Origin: CAZRVH01 sp964603635
GTDB taxonomy: Bacteria > Patescibacteriota > Gracilibacteria > Peribacterales > Peribacteraceae
Reading direction: 5' to 3'
Assembly (NCBI GenBank): GCA_964603635.1
Contig: CAZRVH010000003.1
Span: forward strand, 1-64,000
DNA length: 64,000 nt
This document shows positions 16,505 through 25,938 of the stretch, one piece after another; within the stretch, counting starts at the first letter, position 1; each line of letters opens with the position of its first letter. The notes under the pieces were generated by a model. That model searched no databases, was not told the origin of the DNA, and worked only from the letters and a program-made list of their open reading frames with translations. A program made the position numbers and the translations under genes.

Positions 16505-17184
16505 GCGCACCGCTAACCATCATCGTGCCCGTGTATAACGAGGAACGGACCATCGCATCCGTGATGGACACCCTGAACAAAACGCACGCGCAGGCGCAAA
16601 TCATCTACGTGAACGACGGTTCGCGCGACAAGTCGGAGGAGATCCTCCGTGCGCATGCCCGTCCGCAGGACCTGGTGCTCACGAAGGAGAACGGCGGAAA
16701 AGGATCGGCCATCCGACTGGGACTCGAACATGCGGAAGGTCCGTTCACCGTCATCCAGGACGCGGACTTGGAATACGAACCCGCGCAGATCCACGAACTT
16801 CTTGCCGAGGCACTGCTGCACCCGACGTGCGCCGTCTTCGGCTCGCGATTCCTCCAGCCGAACCCCAACATCTACAAACGCTTCCTGCTGGGAAACAAGC
16901 TGGTCACCGCGTGGCTCAACCTGCTGTTCGGCTCCAAGGTGACCGACAGCTACACCTGCTACAAACTGCTTCCGACGAACATATTCCGCTCACTGACCCT
17001 CACGTCGAGGGGGTTCGAAATGGAAGCGGAGATTTGCGCCAAATGCCTGAAGATGGGCGTCTGCATACGGGAGGTGCCTATCCGATACCACCCGAGAACC
17101 ATTGAGGAAGGCAAGAAAATCAATGGAAAGGACGCCTGGAAAGCCATCTCCACCATGTGGAAACTGAAATGGGCGAGAGCCTGA
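16501..17184 (+). CDS. GT2 polyprenyl-phosphate sugar transferase
   Basis: 227 aa from GTG, overlapping the preceding stop by four bases. IIVPVYNEERTI (7-18), YVNDGSRDKSEEIL and the DxD at IQDADLEYEP place it in the DPM1/Alg5-like GT2 group, and CYKLLPTNIF and GFEMEAEICAK resemble the GtrB-like subset. It has no C-terminal membrane helices, unlike the paralogue at 4962. Expected to charge polyprenyl phosphate with a hexose used by the adjacent GT-C protein. Confidence 0.85.
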   Translation: MSAPLTIIVPVYNEERTIASVMDTLNKTHAQAQIIYVNDGSRDKSEEILRAHARPQDLVLTKENGGKGSAIRLGLEHAEGPFTVIQDADLEYEPAQIHELLAEALLHPTCAVFGSRFLQPNPNIYKRFLLGNKLVTAWLNLLFGSKVTDSYTCYKLLPTNIFRSLTLTSRGFEMEAEICAKCLKMGVCIREVPIRYHPRTIEEGKKINGKDAWKAISTMWKLKWARA

Positions 17185-17205
17185 GAGCCTGTATACTTCC
17201 CGCAT

Positions 17206-19020
17206 ATGTGCGGCATCGCGGGCATCGCAGGCGAAGACCGGGACGGCATCATGCGGATGACCGCGGCTTTGGAGCACCGCGGCCCGGACGGCAACGCGAT
17301 CCACGTTGGGCACGGCGCGTCACTGGGACACTGCCGCCTCGCCATCCTGGACCCGCGCCCGGAGGGCGACCAACCGATGTGGAACGCCGACCGCAGCGTA
17401 GCCATCGTGTATAACGGGGAAATCTACAACTACCGCGAACTGCGCGACGCCGAAAAACTCAGCTGCGAAACGACGACCGATACCGAAGTGATCCTCAGGC
17501 TGTATAAGAAGTACGGCATGTCGTTCGTAAGCCGCCTACGCGGCATGTTTGCCTTCGGCATCTACGATACCCGCGAACATACGTGGCACCTCGCACGCGA
17601 TAGCAAGGGCATCAAGCCCCTCTTCATCGCCTACCCGAACGGCCGGCTGGCATTCGCATCCGAAATGAGGGCGCTGATGAAGGCGATGCCGAAGAAGCCC
17701 GCCATCAACATGACGTCGCTCTCGCGGTACATGCGCCTGCAGTACGTCCCCGGTCCCGAGACGCTCTGCGAAGGCATCTGGCAGCTGCCGCCCGGAACGG
17801 TCCTCGCCTGGAAAAACGGAAAGGAGGAACGCGGCACTTTCGAGCCCGAGGAAAAAGCGGCATATGCGGGCAAAGAAGATTTCCGCCAACGGTTCCCCGG
17901 CCTCATGGACGACGTCGTCCGGCAGCACTTGGTATCGGACAAACCGGTCGGGCTGTTTTTGAGCGGCGGCATGGACTCGTCGATCATCCTGCACCACATG
18001 ACGCGGCACGCGGAGACACCCATCAAGACGTTCACGGTGCGCTTCGAGGCGACGGAGGACGAGGGGGCGCAGCGTTTCAATACGGATGCCGATCTGGCGA
18101 AGATGACGGCCGCGCACTACGGGACGGACCATCATGAAATTCTCCTTACGGCGGAGCAATTCAAGAATCATTACCGGGAAACCGCGCAGGCACTGGACCA
18201 ACCCAACGCCAACAGCGTCGCCGTCGCGCAGTCCCTGCTTGCCGCGGAAGCGAAGAAACACGTGGACGTGGTGCTATCGGGCGCGGGAGGCGACGAACTG
18301 TTCGGGGGGTACCCGCGCTACCGCATCGCGCGCATCCTGGAACTTCTTTCCGTCGTGCCGCCGTCCCTGCGCGCGCTGGCCGGAACGGTGATGGGGCAGC
18401 CGACCGACGTCCTAAGGCTGCAGCCCGGACCCGCGCTTGCCGAGCGCCTGCTCGCCCGCGATGCCGCGGAAGGAACGGAGATCGCGCGCGGGCATTGGTT
18501 CGACCCATCGGCTACGACGACCCTCTTCAAGGAAAGATACGACCCTCTGTCCGGCTTGGACCCTGTGCGCGCCTTCATGGAATTCGACCGCCGCCTCTGG
18601 CTCGTCGACGAGGCGTTGCGTTTGTCCGATGCCGTCACGATGCAAAGCGGACTCGAATGCCGCGTCCCGTTCGTGGACGAGCGCATCATCGCGACCTCGC
18701 ACGCCACCCCGTCGCGCTGGCACACCACCCGCAGCCGGACGAAGGCCCTTCTCAAAGATACGTACCGACCGCTTCTCCCCGACCATCTCTTCACGCTCTC
18801 GAAGTCGTCGTTCTTCCCCCCGGTCGCCAAGTGGCTGCGCCGCGAGGCTCGCCCGCTCGTGGAAGACATGCTGGAACACCCGCGCATGAAGGAGCTCTTC
18901 GACATGGACGGCGTGCGGTCGGTCTATGAACAACACGCGGACCGCACGAAGTACGGCATGCACACGCTTTCCACCCTGATCCAGCTGAAACACTGGTTCG
19001 ATACCGTATACGACGCGTAA
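17206..19020 (+). CDS. asnB: Asparagine synthase (glutamine-hydrolysing)-like
   Basis: 604 aa. Nucleophile Cys2 (MCGIAG) and YNGEIYNYREL make the Ntn glutaminase domain; the ATP-pyrophosphatase loop SGGMDSS is at 253-259, so both half reactions are present. In glycan loci such proteins often amidate uronic acids rather than aspartate, and the position after a UDP-HexNAc dehydrogenase permits that reading. TATACT lies 8 bases before ATG. Asparagine synthesis remains possible. Confidence 0.9.
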   Translation: MCGIAGIAGEDRDGIMRMTAALEHRGPDGNAIHVGHGASLGHCRLAILDPRPEGDQPMWNADRSVAIVYNGEIYNYRELRDAEKLSCETTTDTEVILRLYKKYGMSFVSRLRGMFAFGIYDTREHTWHLARDSKGIKPLFIAYPNGRLAFASEMRALMKAMPKKPAINMTSLSRYMRLQYVPGPETLCEGIWQLPPGTVLAWKNGKEERGTFEPEEKAAYAGKEDFRQRFPGLMDDVVRQHLVSDKPVGLFLSGGMDSSIILHHMTRHAETPIKTFTVRFEATEDEGAQRFNTDADLAKMTAAHYGTDHHEILLTAEQFKNHYRETAQALDQPNANSVAVAQSLLAAEAKKHVDVVLSGAGGDELFGGYPRYRIARILELLSVVPPSLRALAGTVMGQPTDVLRLQPGPALAERLLARDAAEGTEIARGHWFDPSATTTLFKERYDPLSGLDPVRAFMEFDRRLWLVDEALRLSDAVTMQSGLECRVPFVDERIIATSHATPSRWHTTRSRTKALLKDTYRPLLPDHLFTLSKSSFFPPVAKWLRREARPLVEDMLEHPRMKELFDMDGVRSVYEQHADRTKYGMHTLSTLIQLKHWFDTVYDA

Positions 19021-19063
19021 ACAAGCCGGCAATGGCTTCGGTTTTGCCCCGAAATCCTCTAGT

Positions 19064-20902
19064 ATGCCCGTCGTGAAAGACGCATCCGCATCACAGGGAT
19101 CCACGTTAGGAAAGATCTTCCGCCTTCTGGAGGGCATCAACATCCACCCCGCGTACCTGGGCATCCCGGTAGCGCTCTCGCTCGCGGCGGCGGCGTTCGA
19201 AGGCGTCAGCCTCGGACTCCTGGTCCCCATCCTCAACGGATTCCTCCAGCAGGATTACAGTTTCATCACGCAAGTCCCGGGACTCCGATGGGGCCTCTCG
19301 CTGCTCCCCGCATCCCTCACGGGAACGGACCGTACGCTCTTCGCGACGCTCATGGGATTCTTCCTCATCAGCGTGCTTTTGAAGAACGCCCTGAAGTACG
19401 CATCGGGCGTGAGCATGGGGTATTTCACGTCGCGCGCGTTGCACCACCTTCGCAAGGTCGTGTTCGGGCGCTTCCTGAGCTTCGGCAAACTGTACTTCGA
19501 CCGCACGAGCGTGGGCCACAACGCCACCGTGCTTTCGCAGTTCACGGAGAACGTCCTCATGCCGCTTCATACGATCAACACGTTCGTAAACTCCATCTTC
19601 TCGCTGGTGGTGTACCTGTTCGTGATGTCCCGGATCTCCTGGCAGCTGACGGTGTTCGCGTTCCCCCTCTTCGGATTTCTCTTCTTCATCGTCCGCAAGG
19701 CGATCAAGGAAATCCGACATATCTCGCAGTCCATGGCGGGACGCAGCGGGGACATGGGAAAGATCGCCATCGAGATCCTCTCGACGATGCCACTCGTGAA
19801 GTCGTATAGCTCGGAGAACCGCGAGCAGAAGCGCTACGCGGACGTGAGCGACATGCAGGCCAAGCTGAATTTCCGCTCCGTGCAGCTGAAAGAACTCATC
19901 CTGCCGATGCAGGAAACCATCACCCTCGTGTGCAGCATCATCCTCTTCGCGGGCATGCTGTACCTCCTCGTCCAACAGGGCGGCGACGCGGACCCGACGT
20001 CATTCATCGTCTACTTCTACGTGGTATTGAACGCCTCTACCAAGTTCGGCATCCTGACGGGTTTCCGCGGGGTGTTGGCGAACGCGGCGGGACCGGCCGA
20101 TGAACTCCTGAAGATCTTCGACGATGGCGACAAGTCCTTCGTACCCGACGGCACCAAGGCATTCCCGGGACTCAAGGACAGGATCGAGTTCAAGAACCTC
20201 ACCTTCGGGTATCCCGGCCGCGAGGGCGTACTGAAGAACGTCTCGCTATCGATCCCCAAGGGCGACATGGTCGCCATCGTGGGCGCCACGGGCTCCGGCA
20301 AGACGACGCTCATCCACCTCATCACCCGCCTCTACGACTGCCCGCCGGGAACGCTGTTCATCGACGGCACGGACATCCGCGACTGGACGCTTGCATCGCT
20401 CCATGAACATACCGCCATCGTCAGCCAGGAGACGCTGCTCATCCACGATACGCTGCGCAATAACATCGCCTACGGACTGAACGGCGTGACCGACGAGAGG
20501 ATCCGCGAAGTAGTGACGCAGGCGCGCCTGGACGACTTCGTGTCGAAACTGCCGCAAGGACTGGAGACGCTCGTGGGAGACCGCGGCGTGAAACTCTCCG
20601 GAGGCGAGAAACAGCGCGTCAGCATCGCGCGCGCGTTGCTGAAGGGAGCAGAAATCCTCATCTTGGACGAAGCGACGAGCGCACTGGATTCGCAGACCGA
20701 GAAACTGATCCAGGAAGCGATCGACGACGCCGTCCGGGGACGCACGGCCATCGTCATCGCCCACCGCCTGTCTACGATCCAGCACGCCAACAAGATCGTC
20801 GTCCTGGACGAAGGAAAGCTTGCGGAAGAGGGAAAGCTGCAGGAACTGCTCGACAAGAAGGGCCGCTTCCATCGGCTCTGGGAGGATCAGAAATTCGTGT
20901 GA
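19064..20902 (+). CDS. ABC exporter, fused permease and ATPase (MsbA/PglK-like)
   Basis: 612 aa. Six membrane helices in residues 30-330, then the nucleotide-binding domain: Walker A GATGSGKT (407-414), signature LSGGEKQR (511-518), Walker B ILILDE (531-536) and His567. Half-transporter that should dimerise to flip lipid-linked glycan or export lipid. ATG 19064 is inside the -10-like TAGTAT (19060-19065); a GTG three codons later (19073) is 7 bases from that box and fits the leaderless pattern better. Convergent with neuA with no gap. Confidence 0.9.
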   Translation: MPVVKDASASQGSTLGKIFRLLEGINIHPAYLGIPVALSLAAAAFEGVSLGLLVPILNGFLQQDYSFITQVPGLRWGLSLLPASLTGTDRTLFATLMGFFLISVLLKNALKYASGVSMGYFTSRALHHLRKVVFGRFLSFGKLYFDRTSVGHNATVLSQFTENVLMPLHTINTFVNSIFSLVVYLFVMSRISWQLTVFAFPLFGFLFFIVRKAIKEIRHISQSMAGRSGDMGKIAIEILSTMPLVKSYSSENREQKRYADVSDMQAKLNFRSVQLKELILPMQETITLVCSIILFAGMLYLLVQQGGDADPTSFIVYFYVVLNASTKFGILTGFRGVLANAAGPADELLKIFDDGDKSFVPDGTKAFPGLKDRIEFKNLTFGYPGREGVLKNVSLSIPKGDMVAIVGATGSGKTTLIHLITRLYDCPPGTLFIDGTDIRDWTLASLHEHTAIVSQETLLIHDTLRNNIAYGLNGVTDERIREVVTQARLDDFVSKLPQGLETLVGDRGVKLSGGEKQRVSIARALLKGAEILILDEATSALDSQTEKLIQEAIDDAVRGRTAIVIAHRLSTIQHANKIVVLDEGKLAEEGKLQELLDKKGRFHRLWEDQKFV

Positions 20903-21580
20903 TCAGCGCGCGGCGATCATCGCCTCGGCCAGCTTCAGGTCCTCGAGGTAATCGATATCCAATGACCGTTCTTCCGGCATGACGTACGCGTAGGTACGGC
21001 CCGCCGGGTAGAGGGTCCTCTCTTCCATGAAGACCGGTGTCTTCACGCAGTAGATGGCGCCGTTCAAATGCAACTCCGTCGGCTGGGGCTTGTTGATTTC
21101 GATGTCCACCCGTCCGTCGCCGAGATCGGTAATCCCGAACGGATGCGGCGTGAACGCCCGCATGCTGACGACGGCATCGGCCTGCTTGTCTTGCAGGAGA
21201 GCGAATGCGGCGCGGATGTCGTCACCCGTACGAAACGGAATGGTCGGCTGGAGGAGGAGCAGGTAGTCCGGGGAGTAGCCCTCCTCTTTCTTCAACCATT
21301 CGACGGCATGGCGTATCGCACTCTCGCTCGTCGCGCTGTCGCCGGACAGTTCGGCGGGGCGCAGGAACGGCACCTCGGCGCCCCAGCGCTTGGACACCTC
21401 CGCGATCTCGGCGTCGTCCGTAGACACCACGATACGGTCCGTCACGCCCGACTCTTTCGCCGCGTCGATGGTATACGCGATGAGCGGCTTGCCGGCCAAG
21501 GGCAGGACGTTCTTGCGCGGCAGGCGCTTGGACCCCCCGCGGGCGAGGATGAGGCCGAGGATGGTGGGTTTTCCGGACAT
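20903..21580 (-). CDS. neuA: CMP-nonulosonate (N-acylneuraminate) cytidylyltransferase
   Basis: 225 aa. Start ILGLILARGGSKRLPRKNVL contains the ARGGSKxxxxKN signature of CMP-sialate/CMP-Kdo synthetases; LQPTIPFRTGDDI is the family LQPTsP.R element. It activates a nonulosonic acid with CTP. The start at 21580 has TACAAT 6 bases upstream; longer frames run back into neuB. Divergent from neuB, the enzyme of the preceding step. Whether the sugar is Neu5Ac, legionaminate or another cannot be read from sequence. Confidence 0.92.
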   Translation of the reverse strand: MSGKPTILGLILARGGSKRLPRKNVLPLAGKPLIAYTIDAAKESGVTDRIVVSTDDAEIAEVSKRWGAEVPFLRPAELSGDSATSESAIRHAVEWLKKEEGYSPDYLLLLQPTIPFRTGDDIRAAFALLQDKQADAVVSMRAFTPHPFGITDLGDGRVDIEINKPQPTELHLNGAIYCVKTPVFMEERTLYPAGRTYAYVMPEERSLDIDYLEDLKLAEAMIAAR

Positions 21581-21677
21581 GCGGCCATTGTAGCAACCTT
21601 TTGCCTTTTTCCAGCCGATTTCGGCATTGAAGATGCGGCAGAATGCTATACTCTTTTGCCAGCATTCCCCTTTTCCC

Positions 21678-22733
21678 ATGCCAAAGAAGAACCCCTTCAT
21701 CACCATCGCCGGCCGCAAGATCGGACCGGATTTCCAGCCCTTCGTCATCGTCGAAATCGGCATCAACCACGAGGGAGACATGAAAAAGGCGAAAAAGATG
21801 GTGGATGACGCCGCGAAAGCCGGCGCCGAGTGCGTGAAGTTCCAGTCCCACGTGGTGGAAGACGAGATGGCGCCCGTGGCGAAGAAAGTCATCCCCGGAC
21901 ACACGACCGAGAGCATCTGGGACATCATGAAGCGCTGCGCGTTTTCCGAGGAGCAGGAGCGCGAACTGAAGAAGTACGTCGAGTCGAAGGGCATGATCTA
22001 CCTCTGCACGCCGTTCTCCCGCGCCGCGGCGGACCGCCTCATGCGCATGAAGGTATCGGCCATCAAGATCGGATCGGGAGAGTGCAACAACTACCCGCTC
22101 ATCGAACACATCGCCAAGTACGGCAAGCCCGTCGTCCTCAGCACGGGTATGAACAACCTGGATTCCATCGCGCAGGCAGTGAAGATCTTCAAGAAACACA
22201 AGACCCCCGTCGCCCTGCTGCATTGCACGTCGATGTACCCCACCCCCTACGACAAAGTGCGCCTGGGCGCGATCAACGACCTGAAAAAGAAATTCCCGGG
22301 AACGGTGGTGGGATCGAGCGACCATTCGCTGGGCAACTGGACGTCGTTCGCGGCCATCGCCTTGGACGCGGCCATTATCGAGAAACACTTCACGTCGGAC
22401 AAGAACTGGCCCGGCCCGGACATCGCCATCTCCATCGATCCCGCGGAACTCAAGGAACTCATCGACGGTACCAAGGCGATCCACGAAGCGATGGGAGGAA
22501 AGAAGAACATCTTGAAGGAGGAGAAGGACGTCATCAACTTCGCCTACGCGTGCGTGGTGACCATCAAACCGGTAAAGAAAGGCGAGAAATTCAGCGAGAA
22601 GAACATCTGGGTGAAGCGCCCCGGCTCCGGCGAGATCAAAGCCAAGGACTACAAAGGCCTCCTCGGAAAGAAAGCCAAGAAAGACCTTCCCGCCGACACC
22701 CAGGTTCGCTGGGCAGACGTTGCCTCCCGATAA
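21678..22733 (+). CDS. neuB: N-acetylneuraminate synthase-type enzyme
   Basis: 351 aa. TIM-barrel NeuB domain with VEIGINHEGD, AECVKFQSH, IKIGSGECNN, LSTGMN and VGSSDHS, followed by a C-terminal SAF/antifreeze-like domain (KGEKFSEKNIWVKRPG). Condenses ManNAc or a derivative with phosphoenolpyruvate. The start at 21678 lies about 20 bases after TATACT (21651-21656 region). Followed after 11 bases by neuC, giving an apparent neuB-neuC-SDR operon. Confidence 0.94.
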   Translation: MPKKNPFITIAGRKIGPDFQPFVIVEIGINHEGDMKKAKKMVDDAAKAGAECVKFQSHVVEDEMAPVAKKVIPGHTTESIWDIMKRCAFSEEQERELKKYVESKGMIYLCTPFSRAAADRLMRMKVSAIKIGSGECNNYPLIEHIAKYGKPVVLSTGMNNLDSIAQAVKIFKKHKTPVALLHCTSMYPTPYDKVRLGAINDLKKKFPGTVVGSSDHSLGNWTSFAAIALDAAIIEKHFTSDKNWPGPDIAISIDPAELKELIDGTKAIHEAMGGKKNILKEEKDVINFAYACVVTIKPVKKGEKFSEKNIWVKRPGSGEIKAKDYKGLLGKKAKKDLPADTQVRWADVASR

Positions 22734-22744
22734 CCCCTCTTCCC

Positions 22745-23881
22745 ATGCGCAAGATTCTCGTCGTCATCGAACGGCGCGCTGATTACAGCCGCTACCGCCC
22801 CGTCCTTCAGCTCCTGAAGGCGGACCCGTTCTTCCGGCTTCACCTCGTCGTGACAGGCATCAACCTATTGCCGGGACATGGCGAAGACGTAAAGAAGATC
22901 GAGGCGGACGGATTCACCGTCAATGACACCATCGAGATGTTCCGCGAAGGCGCGCCCGATAACGGCGGGGAGATGGTGCGCGGCATCGGCAGGGTCCTCT
23001 CGGGACTTGTCGACATTTTGGAAAAGGAAAAGCCGGATCTGGTTCTCACGGGCTTCGACATCGGCGCCAACTTCGCCGCCACCGTCGCGGCCGCGCACAT
23101 GAACATCCCCGTCGCCCACATCCAGGGGGGCGAAGTGACGGGCAGCATCGACGAAAGCATTCGCCACGCGATGAGCAAGTTCGCTCATATCCACTTCCCC
23201 GCCACCGAGGATGCCAAGCGCCGCCTGGTCGCCATGGGCGAGAACCCGAAGGACATCCATGTCGTGGGCTGCCCCTCGCTGGACGTACTCGTGAACGCGC
23301 CGGTCGTACCGAAGGAGGAGTTGGAGAAGCGCTTCGGGGTAGATTTCAGCAAACCCACGGTCATCTTGATCCAACACCCCGTAACCACGGAGAACACGGA
23401 TTCGCTCAGGCAGATCACGGAAACATTGAAAGCCTTGAAGGCCGTGGAGGTGCAGACGATCGCATTGCTCCCGAACAACGACGCCGGCTTCAGCAACATC
23501 GTGAAGACCGTGACGGACTCGGGCCTCACGTGGTATCCGAGCCTGGATGTCGAGACGTTCGCGAACCTCTACCGCCACATCTGGGCCATCGTTGGCAACT
23601 CCAGCTCGGGCATCCACGAAGCCGCCACCTTCCACGTGCCCACCGTGAACATCGGCACGCGCCAGCAGGGCAGAGAGCGCCCGGTCAGCGTCATCGATGC
23701 GCCGTACGACGGAGCGGAGATTGAAAAAGCGCTGCGCAAAGCCCTGTTCGACACCGCGTTCCGCGACGGCATCAAGGCGATTCCCAACATCTACGGAGAC
23801 GGGACCACGGCCCCCAAGATCTACAAGCTCCTGAAGGAACTGCCGCTCGACAGCCTCGTCCAGAAGCGCTTCTATGAATAA
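22745..23881 (+). CDS. neuC: UDP-GlcNAc 2-epimerase, hydrolysing type
   Basis: 378 aa GT-B-fold epimerase. VIERRADYSRYRPVL at the start, GFDIGANFA, HIQGGEVTGSIDE and the UDP site NSSSGIHEAATFHVP then NIGTRQQGRERP match NeuC/LegG. It would release ManNAc (or a diacetamido analogue) from UDP for NeuB. Sits between neuB and an SDR gene whose start overlaps its last eight bases, so co-translation is likely. Confidence 0.92.
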   Translation: MRKILVVIERRADYSRYRPVLQLLKADPFFRLHLVVTGINLLPGHGEDVKKIEADGFTVNDTIEMFREGAPDNGGEMVRGIGRVLSGLVDILEKEKPDLVLTGFDIGANFAATVAAAHMNIPVAHIQGGEVTGSIDESIRHAMSKFAHIHFPATEDAKRRLVAMGENPKDIHVVGCPSLDVLVNAPVVPKEELEKRFGVDFSKPTVILIQHPVTTENTDSLRQITETLKALKAVEVQTIALLPNNDAGFSNIVKTVTDSGLTWYPSLDVETFANLYRHIWAIVGNSSSGIHEAATFHVPTVNIGTRQQGRERPVSVIDAPYDGAEIEKALRKALFDTAFRDGIKAIPNIYGDGTTAPKIYKLLKELPLDSLVQKRFYE

Positions 23882-24725
23882 CCGCACTTCCGTCCTGCTC
23901 CTCGGCGGAACGGGATTTCTGGGACGGATGCTCAAGCATACCTTCGACGGAAGCGAGTCCGGCTTCGACGTGACCGTTTCGGGAACGACGGAACGGGACG
24001 GTCGCGAAGGATACCTGCGAATCGATCTTCTGAATGAGAATGACAGGGCAAAGCTGAAAGGATTCGACATCATCGTGAACCTCACGGGGCAGGTGACGAA
24101 TCCCATGGACCTGTGTTTGGAACTGAATACGACAGGGATCGACGGAATCTTGGACGCGGTCAGGGACGGGACGCAGACGCTCGTGCACCTATCGACCTCC
24201 CTCGTATACGGCGCGATAGAAAATGCGCAGGAGACATCCCCGTTGCATCCCGAAGCACCCTACGCCTCCGCGAAAGCCGGCGCGGAGGCGCGCATCAGGA
24301 CGGAGCTGCCGGAAGACCGGATACTCATCCTGCGCCTCTGCAACCTCTACGGACCGGGGCAATCGAAGGGCCTTCCGTGGTATATCCTCGATTCCGTCAG
24401 GAACGGGAAGGATATCGTGATTGCGGATAACAACGGCGATTTGCGTCGGACGTTCCTGCACACCGAGGACGCCGCCCGAATGATCCACGACCTGATCGTC
24501 GGGAACGTGCGGGGCGTCGTGAACGTCGCGGGACGGGAGAACTATTCCATCAGGGAAATCATCGCGATATGCGAGCGGGCCACCGGGAAAAAGATCGCGG
24601 TGCGATACGGCGACGCGGAGCCGACGGGAAACATCGGGAGGGTGGAAACGTCGCGCCTGGAAAACCTGATACCGTTCCGCCCACAACACACGCTGGAGCA
24701 ATATTTTGCTGAGAATCTTGCATAA
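23874..24725 (+). CDS. SDR-family nucleotide-sugar epimerase/reductase
   Basis: 283 aa. LLGGTGFLGRML near the N terminus, VNLTGQVTNP in place of the usual HLAA, STSLVYG and the catalytic YASAK, then CNLYGPGQSKG. Shorter than typical epimerases, closer to reductases of the RfbD/Gmer type. Overlap with neuC links it to nonulosonate synthesis; exact reaction unknown. Confidence 0.8.
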   Translation: MNNRTSVLLLGGTGFLGRMLKHTFDGSESGFDVTVSGTTERDGREGYLRIDLLNENDRAKLKGFDIIVNLTGQVTNPMDLCLELNTTGIDGILDAVRDGTQTLVHLSTSLVYGAIENAQETSPLHPEAPYASAKAGAEARIRTELPEDRILILRLCNLYGPGQSKGLPWYILDSVRNGKDIVIADNNGDLRRTFLHTEDAARMIHDLIVGNVRGVVNVAGRENYSIREIIAICERATGKKIAVRYGDAEPTGNIGRVETSRLENLIPFRPQHTLEQYFAENLA

Positions 24726-24827
24726 AAACCATTATACGATGACAGCGGATTCCGGATGTGACGAACGTCCACCGGGTGTACAATGACCGCGAACGCCTGG
24801 GGAAACCGTTCCCCGTCCCCCTTCACC

Positions 24828-25886
24828 ATGTCCTCCTTCTTCCGCGGCAAGCGCATCCTCATCACCGGCGGCACCGGGTCCATCGGCTCCGAAATCGCGC
24901 GACAGCTCCTGCGGCATGCGCCGGAAGTCGTGCGCATCTACTCCCGCGACGAGCACAAGCAGTTTCTGATGCAGAAGGAATTGGCGGGGCATGCGAACGT
25001 GCGCTATCTCCTCGGGGACGTGCGTGATCTCCCCCGGCTGCAGACGGCCATGGAAGGAGCCAACATCGTCTTCCATGCCGCGGCGTACAAGCATGTCCCC
25101 TCCTGCGAGTACAACTCGTTCGAGGCGGTGAAAACGAACGTGGTGGGCACGCAAAACGTCATCGACGCCGCGCTGCGCCAGGGTATCGACCGCGTGCTGC
25201 TGGTAAGCACGGACAAGGCGGTAAGCCCGCAGAACGTCATGGGTGCGACGAAGCTGCTGGCCGAAAAACTGATGACCTCCGCGATGCACTCCAAGGGTGC
25301 GCAGAAAACCGTTTTCTCCAGCGTTCGCTTCGGCAACGTGCTTGGTTCGCGCGGATCCGTGATCCCCACGTTCCTCCGGCAGATCGCGAACGGCGGCCCG
25401 CTCACGCTGACGCATGCCGACATGCTCCGTTTCTTCATGTCCATTCCGCAGGCGGCGGACCTCACCCTGCGCGCCATGGAGTCGATGGCAGGAGGGGAAG
25501 TATTCATCCTGAAAATGCCGTTGGTGCGCCTTGGCGATCTCGCGGAGGTTCTCATTGAAGAAGCGGCTCCGCTTTACAAGAAAGACCCCTTATCCATCTC
25601 CGTTCAGATCACGGGTATCCGACCGGGCGAGAAGATCAAGGAAGTCCTGATGACCGAGGAAGAGGCGCGCTACGCCGATGACAAAAACGGCATGTTCGTC
25701 GTCCATGCATTGCACAATCTGCCCGGGGAGGACTTCCCGGAAGTGACGCCGAAGGAAGACGCAAAGAGTTTCGATTCGTCCACCGCCTCCGTGCTCTCCA
25801 AAGTGGAAATCGGCGATTTGGTCCGTCCATTGGTCCGAAAGATCGCCGACGAGGCTTTCATGCCGATTGGCGAAAAAATTGCTTAA
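24828..25886 (+). CDS. UDP-HexNAc 4,6-dehydratase (CapD/PseB-like)
   Basis: 352 aa. FRGKRILITGGTGSIGSEIA gives the NAD motif; HAAAYKHVPSCE is the signature of short CapD/FlaA1/PseB/LegB-type dehydratases; STDKAVSPQNVMGATK supplies the modified catalytic segment and SVRFGNVLGSRGSV follows. The chosen ATG 24828 fits the family; an in-frame ATG at 24783 lies within the sequence TACAAT (24779-24784), a likely -10 box. Could start a legionaminate or pseudaminate branch, but the required aminotransferase is not in the window. Confidence 0.87.
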   Translation: MSSFFRGKRILITGGTGSIGSEIARQLLRHAPEVVRIYSRDEHKQFLMQKELAGHANVRYLLGDVRDLPRLQTAMEGANIVFHAAAYKHVPSCEYNSFEAVKTNVVGTQNVIDAALRQGIDRVLLVSTDKAVSPQNVMGATKLLAEKLMTSAMHSKGAQKTVFSSVRFGNVLGSRGSVIPTFLRQIANGGPLTLTHADMLRFFMSIPQAADLTLRAMESMAGGEVFILKMPLVRLGDLAEVLIEEAAPLYKKDPLSISVQITGIRPGEKIKEVLMTEEEARYADDKNGMFVVHALHNLPGEDFPEVTPKEDAKSFDSSTASVLSKVEIGDLVRPLVRKIADEAFMPIGEKIA

Positions 25887-25903
25887 ATGATGTTGAAACA
25901 AGA

Positions 25904-25932
25904 TTGCAAAAAATATTAAAATAGTTTATAAT
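25904..25932 (+). promoter_or_regulatory. Consensus promoter of the GT-B-like gene
   Basis: TTGCAA (25904-25909), 17 bases, TATAAT (25927-25932), then 6 bases to ATG 25939, so the transcript is leaderless. The surrounding A/T tracts are unusual for this GC-rich window. Confidence 0.8.
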
Positions 25933-25938
25933 ATATAC

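Noticed and set aside
21830..23881. A 683-codon plus-strand frame spanning neuB and neuC
   Set aside because: Its first half is an off-frame shadow of neuB; the real protein is NeuC from ATG 22745.
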